A stretch of DNA of 64,000 bases. It comes from Agarophyton chilense. Taxonomy: Eukaryota; Rhodophyta; Florideophyceae; Gracilariales; Gracilariaceae. The notes below the pieces were generated by a model. The model worked only from the letters and a program-made list of their open reading frames with translations. It was not told the DNA's origin and did not search any database. Shown here one piece after another: positions 30,208 through 43,400 of the stretch; position 1 is the first letter of the stretch, and the number at the start of each line of letters is the position of its first letter. The DNA lies in the NCBI GenBank assembly GCA_030374765.1, contig JARGXX010000034.1, forward strand, positions 372,001 to 436,000. The letters run 5' to 3'. Both the position numbers and the translations under genes were made by a program.

Positions 30208-33200
30208 AGGGAGTCTCCCTTCGGGAGAGGCGTCCTCAGAGTTGAGGCTGACGACGCCCGAGGCGCCGATGCCTCGCTCCCCGGTGAAAATCCTGACAAG
30301 GAAGGACACCGCAGACGCGGACTCTAAACACCTCGGTGGTCGACCGTGGATACGGATTAGAAATAACCGGATCCCGGATAGAGTCTTGGTAATGGCCAAG
30401 CGTAACTATAAGGTTTACGCTGACCTTGGTCTGCACACGCAGTTTTAGGTGAGATATCTCACTGTCCTGGATACAGGTGCTGGGCCGATCTTTATTGTGG
30501 AATCGGTTTTACCCCCGCCATTGCGGTCACTCATCCGTTCTGAAACGGTACCCAACGTCTCAGACGCCAATAACAACCCGTTGAAAACGGTTGGTGTGAT
30601 CGACCTGGTCGTCAGGCTAAGGCGGATGGTGGTTAAACTAACTTTTATTGTGTGCCGCTCGCTGGCCGCGCCAGTTGTACTGGGATGTGACTACTGCGAC
30701 AGGTTTGTCGACACCATCCGCCCACGCCTTAAGCAGGTGGAACTTGAGAACGGATCGACCGTCCCTATTGTTCGTCAACCGCTGAAGCGGGCATCGAGGA
30801 AACACGTCCCTCTACCTTCTGCGCAGGAACCCACACCGGCGAACCGGGATTATACGAAGCTACGCGTTGCCTCGTCAGTCACCATACCCCTGGAGAGCCA
30901 GGTTATGGTTTCAGTCAATTCCCGTCAACACGGTCTTCGGATTGTTCAGCCCTTGCCCTCGTTGTACGAGAAATTTCAGTTAACCGTTGCGAACGGAATC
31001 GTGCAAGTCACGCCGAATTCCCCTTTCAGGGTGTTGGTTGCCAATCTGGGAAAGGCTCCCCAGACGCTGGCAAAGAACCCAGTCATTGGGTCTGTGACGC
31101 CGCACCCGCTCGCGATGCTCCCTACAAAGGTGACGGCTGCCGAAGTACTCGGAATAACTCCCTCTACCGAGGATGGTCTCCCGGTATCCGTTGCAGAAAC
31201 CTCCGGGGAGGCACAGCAGTTGGCGCTCGATAAAACCGTCAAGACGGATGCATTTCCGACCTCGTCGGTTCCTACACCTGACACCAGGGCACAGCCTACG
31301 AGCTACGATAAGATAGACCCGATCAAGGCCCTCGAGGACCCGGACCTGAGTCATGTACCGGTCTCATATCGGGACCGCTTACGCGGAATGCTACGCGAGT
31401 TTACCACAATGTGGGACGGCTCACTGGGTGAGATCAATACAACCGAACATCGGATAGACTTGCTACCGGACGCACGTCCGGTTGCACAACCCCCTTACAG
31501 GGCGGGACCGAAAGCTCGGGAGGAGGAAGAATTTCAGGTGGACAAGATGCTCCGTGCTGGAGTCATCGAGCCCGCCCAATCTTCTTGGGCTTCACTGGTG
31601 GTGCTGGCCCTCAAGGCTGACGGTACATGGCGGTTTTGCGTTGACTACCGCCGCCTCAATGCCGTCACCGTGAGGGACACCTACCCGATTCCGCGCATGG
31701 ACGAGTGTATAGACTCGCTCGGGGACGCTACCGTGTTTACGGCTCTGGATGCTAACTGGGGCTACTGGCAAGTCCCAGTCCGGGAAGAGGACCGAGACAA
31801 AACCGCGTTTGTTTGCCACTCGGGTTCCTACCGCTTCAAGCGGATGCCGTTTGGTTTAACCAATGCACCGGCCACCTTTCAAAGGGCAATAGACATACTG
31901 ATGTCGCGTTTCAAGTGGCGCACGTGCCTTGTCTACTTGGACGACATAATTGTCTTTTCCAGAAACCTGGACGATCACCTGACCCACGTGCGGGACGTGA
32001 TGACCGTACTGCGAGACGCAGGAATAACCCTCAAGTTGAGGAAGTGCGAGTTCTTCACCGACACGGTGAAGTATCTCGGGCACATCATCCGTCCAGGACG
32101 GTTAATGATCGAACAAGTTCGTATCAAGTCCCTCTGTGAGGCGAAGGAGCCCCGTACTCAAACAGAGCTCCGATCCTTTTTAGGTCTGGTCAACGTCTAT
32201 CGACGGTTTATACCGAGTTTCTCGGATATCGCCGCTCCGCTAAACTCGCTACTGCGGAAGGGCCAGCCACCGAAGCTTGCTCCATTTACCACCGATCTGT
32301 CGGAATCTTTTTGCTCCTTGATTAAGGCAGTTACGACAGCTCCCATCCTATCCTTGCCCAAACCTGGGCTTCCCTACTCCATCGACACCGACGCCAGCGA
32401 CCACCAGGTGGGCTGCGCACTGTTCCAAACCACCCCCGAGGGGGAATGCAAACCAATTGGCTATTGGTCCCGCACGCCAAACGTCCACGAGCGTAACTAC
32501 TCGGTCTCCGAGAAGGAGTGCCTCGCAGTGGTCTGGGCGCTATCCACTCTGCGCCCATACCTCATGGGCGTTCATTTCACCGTGTACACGGACCATGCCT
32601 CGTTGAGGTGGCTGCTGAATATCGCAGATCCTTCTGGCCGCTTAATGCGGTGGCGCCTCCGCTTAGCGGAATTCTACTTCGAGGTCGTCTACAAAAAGGG
32701 TGTCCAGAACACCCAAGCAGACGCCCTCTCTCGATCACCTACGACAGGTGAAGCACTTGCCGACCCGGAGGTCGACGAGATCCCGTGCTTTACCTTGGAA
32801 GGGGAAACACCGACGGAGTCGGATTGGCCCGAAACCGGGGAAGACACCATGGAAATGGATGAGCTACTCGCAGCGCGCGAGAATGAAACACCCGTACCCG
32901 GGACCTTTGTACCCATCTCCACCGAGGAGATGATCCGAGAACAGTTCGGCGACCCGTTCTGCACGCGCATACGGGCCCGCCTAAACGGTTGAGAGGACCT
33001 CCCGTTCGAGGTAAACGACATCGGTTACCTCTTCCGGACGGTGGACCACCGATCCCAGATCGTGGTCCCCCACACCCTGCAAACCAGGGTGCTCCACCTC
33101 TCACACTACCCGACCCTCGGGGGACACTCCGGTGGGAGAAAACTTTATCTAACCCTGCGAAGGGACTTTTATTGGCCCGCTATGGCGGTTGATTGCTACG

Positions 33201-35479
33201 CTACGGTGCAGTTCTGCACCCAATGCGCAAAGAACCGGGTGAAACTCCGGAAGCACTCCAAACGGATGACGCTTTTCCCCGCAAGCGCGCCCCTCGAGTT
33301 TGTCGCAATCGACATTCTCGGGCCTCTACTCAAGACGCGCAAGGGAAACAAGTTCCTCTTGGTTATCACTGACCGCTTTTCGAAGCTGGTGCGCACCGTA
33401 CCTTTACGGAAGATCACCGCTTTCACGGTTGCAAACGCCTTCGTTACGCACTGGGCGTTCGTTTACGGCCCTCCGATAGAGGTTCTATCCGATAACAGTA
33501 AGCAGTTCGCCTCTAAGTTCTTTCAGGACGTCTGCCGCATCCTCGACGTCAAGAACCTGTTTACAACCACCTACCACCCGCAAACAAACGGGCAGGTGGA
33601 ACGCTTCAACCGCACCCTACTTGCGTCGCTACGCTCCTACGTATCCGATCACCCAATGACGTGGGACATTTATTCTGATGCTATCACCTACGCCTACAAC
33701 ACGCAGGTTCACCGGACAACCAGTCTGACTCCCTTCGAGCTTGTGCTCTCCAGGACACCCCCGCCAGTGGCGGTCGAACCCCAACACAGGGTCAACTCTT
33801 TCCCATCTGTGGGTCAATACCGCCTCAAGTGGAAGAACTGGCTTACCAAGCTCGTACCGGTCGCCCGGAAGTCCATGGAACGTGCCCAGGCCGCCTACAA
33901 GCGGGATTTTGATAACCGCTTACGCGGACCACTACCGGCACCGCCCAAGCCGGGAACCTACGTGTTCGTTCGTCGGGAGTACTACAACCCCCGGACCGAC
34001 AAGCGTCACAAGCTCTCGCCTGTCGGGGAAGGTCCGTTCCGGGTCGTGTCCTCCCTCCCCGGCACCGTTGTGGTGGACAAGAACGGCGACCACGAACGTC
34101 TTTCACAAAACCGCATCGTAGCCGCCCCACCGCCGCAGGCGGAAAACGCATCAGCCTCCGTCGAAACGGCCTCGGATACCATGGGTACAACGGTGGCACC
34201 ACGCCCCGCCGTGGTACCGCAGCCCTCACGGGGTCTCTCCGATATACCGACTTTATCGGAACCACCGGCAATGCCGGAAACACCTGGCCCTCGCGGCCAG
34301 CTACCCTTACGGGCGCCGAGCAGAGGTATTTATACCCGCCATGCGGTTAGCCCACCATCACCCGTCGCTCCGTCTAAGGAGGGGGAGGGGACCCGCTCAA
34401 TCGCGGAAGCATCGCCGTCGCAACGGAAGTTTAACCGGACACCCCGGGCAAGGCCCCCGAGCGGGCAACCGGAATCGTCGCCGGACGCCAATCCGCTCCC
34501 GCGGGACGCGGCGGTCAACCCGACCGCCACGCAACCCCGCAAGGGGGACCAAGGCGCTCGAAGACCCGAAGCCGGGAAGCGAGACCCTACGGACGCTCCG
34601 CATCGCGTGGAAGCAACTGAGGGCTCCCCGCACATTCGCGGTCGCACACCGAGCGTTTCGGTAGATACCGGTACTCCGGCGGGCGCTGCGCAAGCAGGTC
34701 TAGCGAGCCACTCCGTTGAGAACAGTACAAACCCCATGGGGGAAAAGGGGCCCGACGACAAGTCGAAAACCGCCTCCCTTGCCGAACAATCGGAGCCAAT
34801 CGTCTGCGACGGTCCGACCACCCGTCCTCAAGGTCACGTGACCCGGGCGGGAGATCGGACCAATGGGCACCCGGCATCCAGGTCATTGGCTGACAGCCAC
34901 CCCGCGGAGGCGGATCGCCGGGACGGTGAACCACTCACCGCCCACAGCGCACCGCACGGCGGAAACTGCCCACCAATGGGAACGCCGCATGCCGCAAATC
35001 AAGCGGAGGCCTCCGGCGAACCGTCACCAAGACGGAAGGACCCCGGCTAACTCGCGGTAAGAGCGGACTTCAGGGAAGCCCCTACCGCCCAGCGGAAACA
35101 CAACCCGGCCGCGCCGGCAACTTCCGCGAAGCGACACGGCAGCCCCGGCAACCCGGCAACAACCGCAGAGCGGAATGACAAACCGGGTGACCCGGAACAG
35201 GCGACGACGAGCCCAGCCCCACGCGGCGCTGAGGCTCGGGTCACCACCACCCGGCAAGGCCGGCAAGTTTACGTGCAGGAGTACGTCCTCGACCGAATCG
35301 TCGGACATAGCTACGATGGGCACGGAGTGCTCCAGTACCGGACCCGCTGGTACGGATACGGGCCGGAGTGGGACACTCCGGAGCCCATCGAGCACCTCCC
35401 GCGCTCTGCGGTAATGCGATACCACCGCCTTGCGGGGACCGCACTCCCAGCCACGCTGGTAAACGCCCAAGAGGGATAA
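30206..35479 (+). pseudogene. Gy2 pol: protease, RT, RNase H, integrase, chromodomain; three premature stops
   Basis: One frame throughout. Retropepsin 'VLDTGAG' at about 30461; RT with 'WRFCVDYRRLN', 'FGLTNAPATF' and 'YLDDIIVFS' (about 31936); RNase H 'DTDASDHQVG', 'SEKECLAVVWAL', 'TDHASL', 'ADALSR'. The integrase has H..H/CTQC zinc finger, core Asp in 'AIDILGP', Asp in 'LSDNSKQF' and Glu in 'GQVERFNR', plus a GPF module 'EGPFRVV'. A ~400-residue Pro/Gly/Ser/Arg-rich linker follows, then the chromodomain 'YVLDRIVGH..YRTRWYGYGPEWDTPEPIEHLP'. Stops: TAG 30446-30448 before the protease, TGA 32990-32992 between RNase H and integrase, TAA 35048-35050 before the chromodomain. All catalytic residues are kept. 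Confidence 0.9.
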
Positions 35480-35812
35480 ACCGTGAACACGGAATGTAAT
35501 GGCTGATGGCGCCACGCGCCATCTCCGTCCATGCCCCAACGCGGGGAATGAGGCAACCACTCACGCTATCCCAACGTCGTTGGTGGTCGTGCCAGTTACC
35601 TGGTCCGCGCGCGAAGCGCCCACCGTTAAACACGGAACTCCCAGCTAGGCTGGTCCCCTGCAACGCCGGAACCCCGGTAGAAGGCCGGTACCCCGGAAAG
35701 AAAGAAGCGGACTTGGGAAAGGGCGTCGGAAAGGCGACCCTCTTCTTTTTATTTCTCACTACTGGCAAGGGCGCCCTAGTGGCGCCGCCCTACATTCTAC
35801 CGGAAGCTCCGG
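35480..35812. other. Spacer between Gy2 chromodomain and the aORF2 stop
   Basis: 333 bp between the convergent ends of pol and aORF2. No ORF is seen. It is the only sequence in which terminators for the two opposing units could lie, but none is recognisable. Confidence 0.5.
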
Positions 35813-37588
35813 TCATTCCTCCGCACGAGGTGGACCCCCGCCCAGGCGGTTGGCTAAGGCATCCCGCATGGCGCCCACATCACCCGAGATCTCGGAAGGG
35901 CGAAGCCCCACCTCCCGAAGGAAGCGCGCAATGACCTCGCCCCGCTCCGCGCCAGCGGCAGTTGCGGGCGGGCCCGCCACCGATGAAGTCGGATAGGAAT
36001 CCGTTCGCACGGCATCAGCAGCACCGGATGGAGCCGCACCACCGTAGTCAACGGACCCCTCACCGGCCTCGCCGGACTCTTCATCCTCCATCGGAGCGTA
36101 ACCCGGATCCTCCGGTTCGTTGTCGACCATCGGGTTACCATCCGCATAGTCGCAGTAATAGTCGCTCGAGTCGACATACCCTCGCGGGTGGTCGGCCGGG
36201 ACTTCACGCGGCGCATGCCGGTTGGCTTCCGCTTCCTCGCAGCTGATCTCGTGGTACTCCCAGGTGTCGAAGTAGATGAAATCCCCCGCTAGCGCGGTAT
36301 TCCTCCCGAATCCGGGGCCAGACCCGCGACGCGGTTGAATGCGTTGAAAGTTCTCCAGCGGGACCTCATCCCACTGGACCCCCTCCACAAAGTCGAGGAG
36401 GCCCAGCATCTCTTCTTCGTTCGCCTCGCCCCCGAGGGGAATGCGCATGTCCAAACGGCGGATCGCAGCCCGCACACGCGGTGGCACGTACCACAATCGG
36501 TATTGGTCGTACGCCTCAGCGAGGATAAAAGCCGCAGTGCGGACGGCCCATTCGCTTACCACGACGGACCACCACCCCGACTGGGGATCGTTCAAGAACG
36601 ACGACCCTACATAGGTGAAGACTGGGGGCAGCTCAATGAAGCAACCCCAGCACGCCTCCAAGGAGGATCACCAGTCTGGGAGACTGAAGTACCGACCACG
36701 TCGGTGAGCAGGCGCGATGCGCTCAATCTCCATGTTCTGGTACGGCACGAAATACCCTGTCCGGGCCCACCAACGCCGCTCATCGCGGATGAAGTTCTGA
36801 AGGAAGTTTGAGCGCGACTGCCGCGGTTGGTAGCGGAACTCTGCCCGAAGAATCGGTCGTGCCCAGCAAAGGGCTTCTTGCCGAGCGATCGGTGTGCCCC
36901 TCCAAGCGAGTGTTTCCAATCCGTTAAGACGGTCACAGTACGACATTTCCCCGCGAGTGCGGTAAAGGTGGACGTCGAATTCGACCTCTGGCGGTATCGG
37001 GAACTCGAAAGGCGCCCGATGGTGCCTGAGATAAGCGATCCGCACAAGCGCGGCCTGAGCCTCCGCAGAGGATTCACCGCGTCGGCGGAGTATGTGGTGT
37101 ACCGGGATGGCGATACGATTACGCCAATCCCAGGACATGGTCACCACGCCGGGCAGGTCGCCCGGGAGCATCTCCGAATTATCGGTGTAGGAGTGGATCA
37201 AATCCTCGTCGCGGACAGCCAATGGGTGAAACCAAGGCGCATACCGCAACATTGCGGAGCCATGCCGAGTTCTCGGATTGGCACCCACAAGGGCGTCGTA
37301 GGTCGGCCACTGCGGTGGGTCCGCCTGTCCGCGAAAGCGGGCGCCAATACGGCGGTCTTCGTACGCGAGGTTGGTAACATCCCCAGGGTGGGGCGCGGAC
37401 CGGAAGCCGGTGGAACCGCCAAGGGCGGGAGTCGCGGATGTGTTATGACGGTCGGGGTTGGACATGGTGCGTGTTGGTGTGCTGTGGTTGGAATCGGATG
37501 CGGAGAGCGTGCGTGGGATCCTTGGTGAAGGTGTGTTGGTTTCCGGAGACCCGGTGTCGGACGCGCTCTTATCATGACGTGCTGCCAT
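35813..37588 (-). pseudogene. aORF2: antisense gene of Gy2, one premature stop
   Basis: ATG at 37588 (MAARHDKSA) to TAA at 35813, 591 codons with a single TGA at 36668-36670. It replaces the second Trp of the W-W pair conserved in aORF1 and aORF3 (TGG to TGA). It aligns with aORF1 along most of its length ('APWFHPLAVRDEDLI', 'RTRGEMSY', 'ARPILRAEFRY', 'FVPYQNMEIERI', 'LWYVPP', 'QWDEVPLENF'). The C-terminus is acidic, then Ala/Gly-rich. It starts only ~46 bp from the LTR, so a minus-strand promoter inside the 3' LTR would drive it. The function is unknown. Confidence 0.75.
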
Positions 37589-37621
37589 GCCGACTTCCTC
37601 TTCGAGGTGTTTGCCCTGTCT

Positions 37622-37634
37622 TAAGGGGGGGATA
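37622..37634 (+). other. Polypurine tract of Gy2
   Basis: A mostly purine run (AAGGGGGGGATA, with a single T) ending directly at the 3' LTR. It matches Gy1 in position and composition. Confidence 0.75.
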
Positions 37635-38498
37635 TGAAGAGCAACGTCCTCCAGGGAGGTTTTTGGGGACTTAAGTTTTTTCCGGAGCCTCCGGCGTGCA
37701 ACCTCGTTATGAGTAGGAGTAATCCGTTTTCACGGCGATGGCCGGAACGCCGGTGATGCACCGGCGGGACCGGGTGCCATACACGTGGCTGCAGCGCCCG
37801 CGCGACACGTGGCCGCCAGATTGGCCCCTTTGTTAGACGGACATTTAGCTCTTTAGGATAGACTTTATTTATTCTATTCTACGGTGACTACAGTACTTAG
37901 GCCGCCGGCCTCGCGGCCGCCGGTCCAGTAAAGTCTCCCCAACAAGGGTGATCTTGGTCTTCCAGATCTTGGCTCTGGGTCGAACCGCCTGCGCGGGTAT
38001 ACAACTCCTTACGGAGGGATTTCCCGTGGTGCACGGCTTCCCAACCCCCTTGGACGTTCTAGCAGCCTTCGTGTGTCGGGTATCTATTCCCACTTTCGTG
38101 GTTCCGCCCGTGTATACGGTTTGCTACTCCCGGCAGTGCCGGCTATTCCCGAGTCCCCTCTTGCGACTCGTGGTCAACCTCGCCCTCTTGCCTCCGTTCC
38201 CATTTTCCTTCCCTTTTCCTCCCCTTCATTGGGCAATTCCCGCTCTTGCGGCTCGCACTGACACCTGTCGTGCTCGCCACTCTCGTGGGTTTTGCCTCCT
38301 CAGAGGATACGCAAGCACCACTTCGGCGGATATTCTCGGCTTCTTTCAGCCTCCCTGCCCCCGTCGCGACGGTTCGGCTCCGGCTTACACCCGGCATGGC
38401 GCGCCGATCCCAGGGAGGGCTCTACTGCGCCGGTTACCTCGTGAGAGGAAGATCCGGACGTCTTCGTAGGTTTTCCCCCTTGGGGGCATTGTCCTACA
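37635..38498 (+). repeat. 3' LTR of Gy2 (864 bp)
   Basis: Same length as the 5' LTR. The near-terminal hairpin reads CCCC-TTG-GGGG (38476-38486) where the 5' LTR has CCCA-TTG-TGGG, so the pairing is kept by two matched changes. Confidence 0.95.
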
Positions 38499-39460
38499 GC
38501 ATACTCGCCCGACCTACTACGGTCAGCCCAATTGATAGTGGTGAAAGGCCGATTCAGGGAAACCAAGTCAGGTGAAACCGGAAGGTAAGTTTCCGGAATA
38601 GACGGGTACTGGCACAATCGCACCACCAATCGACGGTAATAATCCAGCTCCGGTTCGATGCGCACATACGGAAAGTCGCTCGGATACATCGGCGGGATGT
38701 AATACCTCAAAGGTATATGACGCTTCCGACTCTGGGGACATTCCATTCGACCCTGACGAGGTTGAGACTCTTGGTCCCTTTTCTTCAAGAGCAATGGGAC
38801 GGAGCGGAAGCGCTCGCAGTCCAAACGGAACAAACCCAAATAGCTATCCAATTGCGGTCTAGTGAGAGCTGCCGGCAATGACGAATTCCCCACCGCCACA
38901 GGCCAATCGTGCTAAAACAGGTCACTATGAGTCACCTGGTCGAAGGCAATACCAAAAGGTCCATACTGATTCGTCGTCCGGTTCGCCGCACCAAACGCGG
39001 GATTGTGAGCCCAATTGGTTCGTGTTGTGGCAGGAAGTCCACCACTGTGTTGGTATGGGTCAGCCGGAGTCTCAGGGGAGAACAGTATCGCAGGGACAGG
39101 CACGCTGCGAAAACCAATGTTGGTAGGCGTTCTAGAAGACGAGCGCGTCACCCTCTTGGTAATACCACTGCGTTCACGGCCACGCGATGGGCCGCTACCT
39201 GATATGATTGAGAAGGCAATAGCACTAACCGACAAACGAGGTAATGACTCGACCTCCACCGCTGCGTGGAACACCAGCGGATATTCAGCTTTCTTAAGTG
39301 ACGCCTCCTCGGTCCGTTCCGAGGAGACGGCAAACGTATCCGACCTTTCCGATAGTACCGAAATCGACCTTTTAGGTGCAACAGTTTCCATCGTACGGGC
39401 GCGAGCGGTTTCAGACCTTTGAGGTATCGTGGAGTGGGACCAATCCGACCTTAAGGGCAT
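38499..39460 (-). pseudogene. aORF3, N-terminal part (split by Gy2)
   Basis: ATG at 39460 down to the Gy2 border, with one TAG at 38912-38914. The first five bases (38499-38503) are the right target duplication GCATA. The N-terminus is Ser/Arg/Glu-rich. The later 'YYIPPMYPSDFPY...DYYRRLV' segment matches the 'VPPEYGFDVAYYR' region of aORF1. The gene continues at 27103 after Gy2. Confidence 0.7.
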
Positions 39461-40407
39461 AACTTCAGGGGTATCAATCCCCTCGGAATCGCCGACTTCT
39501 TCAACCTCGATGGAAACCGGCCCCTCATGTCACTCGAGCGCTGGTGCTGCCTGTGGGGACGACCCACCCCTTTGAGATATCCCTTCGAGGCATCGGTGGC
39601 GAATCTAAGATGCTGCGCGAGGTGCATCGACGTGGCGCCGAATGGGTTTGCACGCGCGCGTGGGAGCGTCGCGATCCTGTCATAGCCTTGGAGGCAAACC
39701 AGAATGCAAAACTGGAAAAAGGTCGCGCAACTACATCAAGGGAGCGCTCGTCGCGCACCGTGAGCAACCGCCGGCGGACACCACTCCGATACCCGCGCTG
39801 CTGTCGGTCGCTAAACCTTTATGGTTTGATGGAAGGAGACACGGGGCTTGTCTCCCGGGTAGGAAGAGGGTCTGTCGTATAGTGGCAGAAGGTCTGATCT
39901 TTGAGGTTGTCGATATACTACACTGACCTTGTAGGTGATGGATGCGAGGGATCATCGACCACGCAGCTCCGGGCGAGCTACCATCTAGGTGTTGTCAGCC
40001 ACGTGTAGTGTTGACATGTACCTTCTGGTTGAGGAATTGTTAGTAATTGTAATTGTAATAATTTTTGTTTTAGTACAGTAGTGGAGTGGCTACCTGGCAC
40101 TGTAGCCAGTGCTGGCCAGGTCTCTGACACTAGGTCAGAGACCGTGCCTTGCTGGCACCTCCCGGGTGATCTGTAGAGTGCAGTCCACTGCATATAGGTA
40201 ACTGCACCTCCTCCACCCTAGTCTGATAAAGAAATGCACCACTTGGGTCACAACGATACCTTTTGGTTCATTGTTTCTCAACTACCACATAGGTTTTACC
40301 GCGCGTCGACCCTTACCATCGTTCACCTACACGGTATAGGCTAGTTGCCCCGCCGTTTGCCCCTGCGGGTTTTCAAGATGCCCTGTTACCATCGAGGTTT
40401 ATCACGT
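39461..40407. other. Probable Gy3 3' end / LTR remnant, unresolved
   Basis: No supported gene. By analogy with Gy1 and Gy2 the Gy3 polypurine tract and LTR should lie here. A TGTAGTGTTGACATG start at about 40004 and a CCCCTGCGGG segment near 40355 resemble the start and end of the gypsy LTRs, but no second copy confirms this. The CopA RT fragment begins at 40408. Confidence 0.3.
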
Positions 40408-43400
40408 CTACCTTCTGAGATTGAGCGTCACCACGCTCCCGAGACAAGACAGTAGCAGACCCCAAATGTGATTGTACGACAAAATGAATTGAGCAACGAG
40501 ATGTTGATGACTAGTAACACGTATGTCATCAACCATCTTCCCAACGAGCAACGCCAGTTTTCCTTCTTCTTTCAAATAAAACAATTGAGGAACGTATATA
40601 AGTTGTAGGAGTCCCAAGTCAAAAAAAAGCTGATCAGATTGAACTTGCTATTTAGCGTTGGCATTGACCAGGCCGTAGGCAGCTGTGAGTAGCAACCAAT
40701 ATTGGTTTCGATCAGTAGATGCCTTGGGGGGAATGACATAAACATCACGCCTTGCGGATCCAGTCTGGAGAAAGGCAGTTTTGACATCGAGTTTCGTGAG
40801 TTGCCAACGCAACATTGATGCGATAGACAATAAGATGCGAATTCCTGTGGGCGGACACATACAACAGTCGGTCTTAAGATCATGTTTCAAGTTATCTTCA
40901 TTTCCATGTGGAGCAATACGTGCCTTCAGTTTCAGCGACTTGTCATCATTTATCTTCACTTCGTAGATGACGTAACTGGATATTACGTTAGCTTCGGATG
41001 GTACTCCGGATATCGGCACCACTTTCACCATCTTTTTGAATGCTTCTTCGTCTGCATTGTATGCATTAACGAGGGAAAATGATGAAAGCCTTGTGCTCGA
41101 TATCGCAAGAACGGCTTATTTCCGAACTGATCAAAGATGGATCGTAGTGCATCAGGTTCGGCGCTGCTTGGCGTGAGAGTTTTTGCAGATGCAGAATTGG
41201 CATTCATTGCTCTCGAGAAAGATCGCCATGTTTCGTTTGTTAGCTGGAGGGTTTCGGTATCACCATCGTCATATTGAACTACATGAATTCCATCATTATT
41301 GATTGCATCAATTTTTCCAGCGTATTATGCATCATCAATTGGCCAGTAAACTTCGATGGAGACTCCGATAGGTGAGGAAGAGCATAATTTAACATCTGAG
41401 CTATGATGCGATTCAAATGTTTCTTCTTCTGTACCATGACGAAGTGAGCAATCTTCTTACGATTCATTAATCTCGTTGGTGCTGTCTATTACTTCATCTA
41501 TGGATCCATCGATTGTGTCAATGCTTTCTTGAACTTCGGACGCCAGAGGATCGTTGATAATTGCAGGTCGAACGTCTTCGATTGCAGCTGAATTTGATTT
41601 CCCATTTGTCCCATGTACAGTGATGGTTCGAGATAGAATGTCAAAAGAAAGCACAGTACGTGGAGATAATAATTTCCCACGTTTTTCGTTTTGATGCATA
41701 ATATGATCTGTACAAGATCCCCAAATCGAGTGTTAGGTTCAGAGAGAGCTTTAGATCTGAGGATTAGAGTAAGCTTCCGCTTGGCTGCCAGAGTGTCATG
41801 AGCCTTCAAGAGATCATCTGATATTGGAGTTATACGTTGTCTGTTATCTATAGGCTTTGTGAATCCTTTTGCCATTTCAAATGCGGAAAGTGTATCTTAA
41901 CCGTAAAGATCATTGGAAATCCGAATTGCTTGGTAGGCTAAAATCTCATTCGAACTTGATGCATCTGCGGCTGACTTTAACCGAAGAAAGATGCTGCTGA
42001 TTATTCGATGCTTGGACTCTAAGTGATTTTTTCTGTGCCGTCTTGGCGGTACAGGACGAAATTGGATATCGTTTTGACTCAAATAATTGAGGAATTCTTT
42101 CATTTTGAAAGAGTTGTCACCGTGAACAGCACTCGGAGGCCAGAACTGAGACATCCAACTTAATTCGAAGCCTTCGATAGCGTAGCGAAGACTAGTAGTA
42201 GATACTACATATCCAGCAGAATACCTTGTGCAAACATCCATAATGTGAAATACTCGTAAGTCTTCAAGGTGAAAGTGTCGATACGCCCAATATCATTGAA
42301 TTCACGATTCAAGGATGATAATGAGACCTTTCGAGATGGCTGCGGAAGAGCAGTTGCGATACAATGAGAGCAATTCTCAACCATACGAGCAAGATATCGA
42401 CTGACTTCATCAGTCCATAGCGTGTTACGTTGAAGTAGTGTCTTAATATCTGTAAACGTAGCATGTCCACATACATGTTTATGAACTTTGTCAATAATTA
42501 GTTTGATTTCTATCCAAGAGCGATTACTGGTCGTTTGTGCTGCGAGGGCACAAAACGATGGAGTTGTTTTCGTATCAGTTTGTGCTGAAATTGCAAGAAG
42601 AAATGTGTTGTATGGAACATAGCTGTGGAGATTATGATCAACCATTGTGATGTAATCACGTGTACCAGGTGGGTTTGAAAACATAAGAGCATTTGTATCA
42701 ATGTGCATGATGTCGCTTTGACTTGTGACATTGCGTCCAATAATCCACTGAGAAGATCCTTCGAGAAAAAGGTGGCGCATAAGGATAAGGTTGTTGGTAT
42801 CGGAGAGTGCAGTCAAGACGATGGATCCAAGGATTCGCCGTTTAGCACTAGCATGACTCCCTGAGACATATTGCCAGTATCCTCGAACAGATAAAGAGTT
42901 GGGTACAGCATCAAGTTTAACATTAAAATTTGGTAGCAATTGAAAACATTGCAGATAAAGTTCCGTAACACCAATTGTTGAGTAAGAAGACCCATCATCT
43001 ACAAGTGGTCCAACGTTTCGGGTTACAATATCACGGGTATCACTGAAGTTAGGTAGATGGACCATGTTGAATGAAATGGTCCCGGATCTAGAGGAGTCGC
43101 TTGTAGTACCAGTTTCGGGGGCCGTACTTCGAGTAGCAGGATTATCAGTGATTATGACATGGGTTTTAGCTTGCCTTCAGCAGTGTGATCAGATGACAAA
43201 TGGCCATATTTCTGACATGTGCGGCATTGAGATCGCGATTTAAGATCAAGAAGCTGTGTAGGGGTTAATCTGCGTATATCACGCCGACCATTGTACCGTA
43301 ATCCAGTGGACCGTTGAGCAGATGCAGAGCTCGAGAAAATAGGATTCGAGGACTCCAAAAATGACTCTTTCGTGTGGTCACATTGGCGAAGTACAGAAGA

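Larger units (their letters stand above)
27109..38498 (+). mobile_element. Gy2: complete Ty3/gypsy chromovirus with antisense gene, 11.39 kb
   Basis: Two 864 bp LTRs (98.4% identical), primer-binding site, gag, pol with chromodomain, antisense aORF2, polypurine tract and a 5 bp target duplication. It sits inside the antisense gene of Gy3. Sense coding carries five premature stops (TGA 28603, TAG 29197, TAG 30446, TGA 32990, TAA 35048) but no detectable frameshift within gag or within pol, and aORF2 carries one (TGA 36668). So it is recent but not autonomous as read. Confidence 0.9.

Noticed and set aside
1127-36670. TAG possibly read as sense in this organism, since many in-frame stops are TAG
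   Set aside because: TGA and TAA also occur as premature stops, stops sit at conserved Trp, Gln and Lys codons, and aORF1 and other frames end naturally at TAG.
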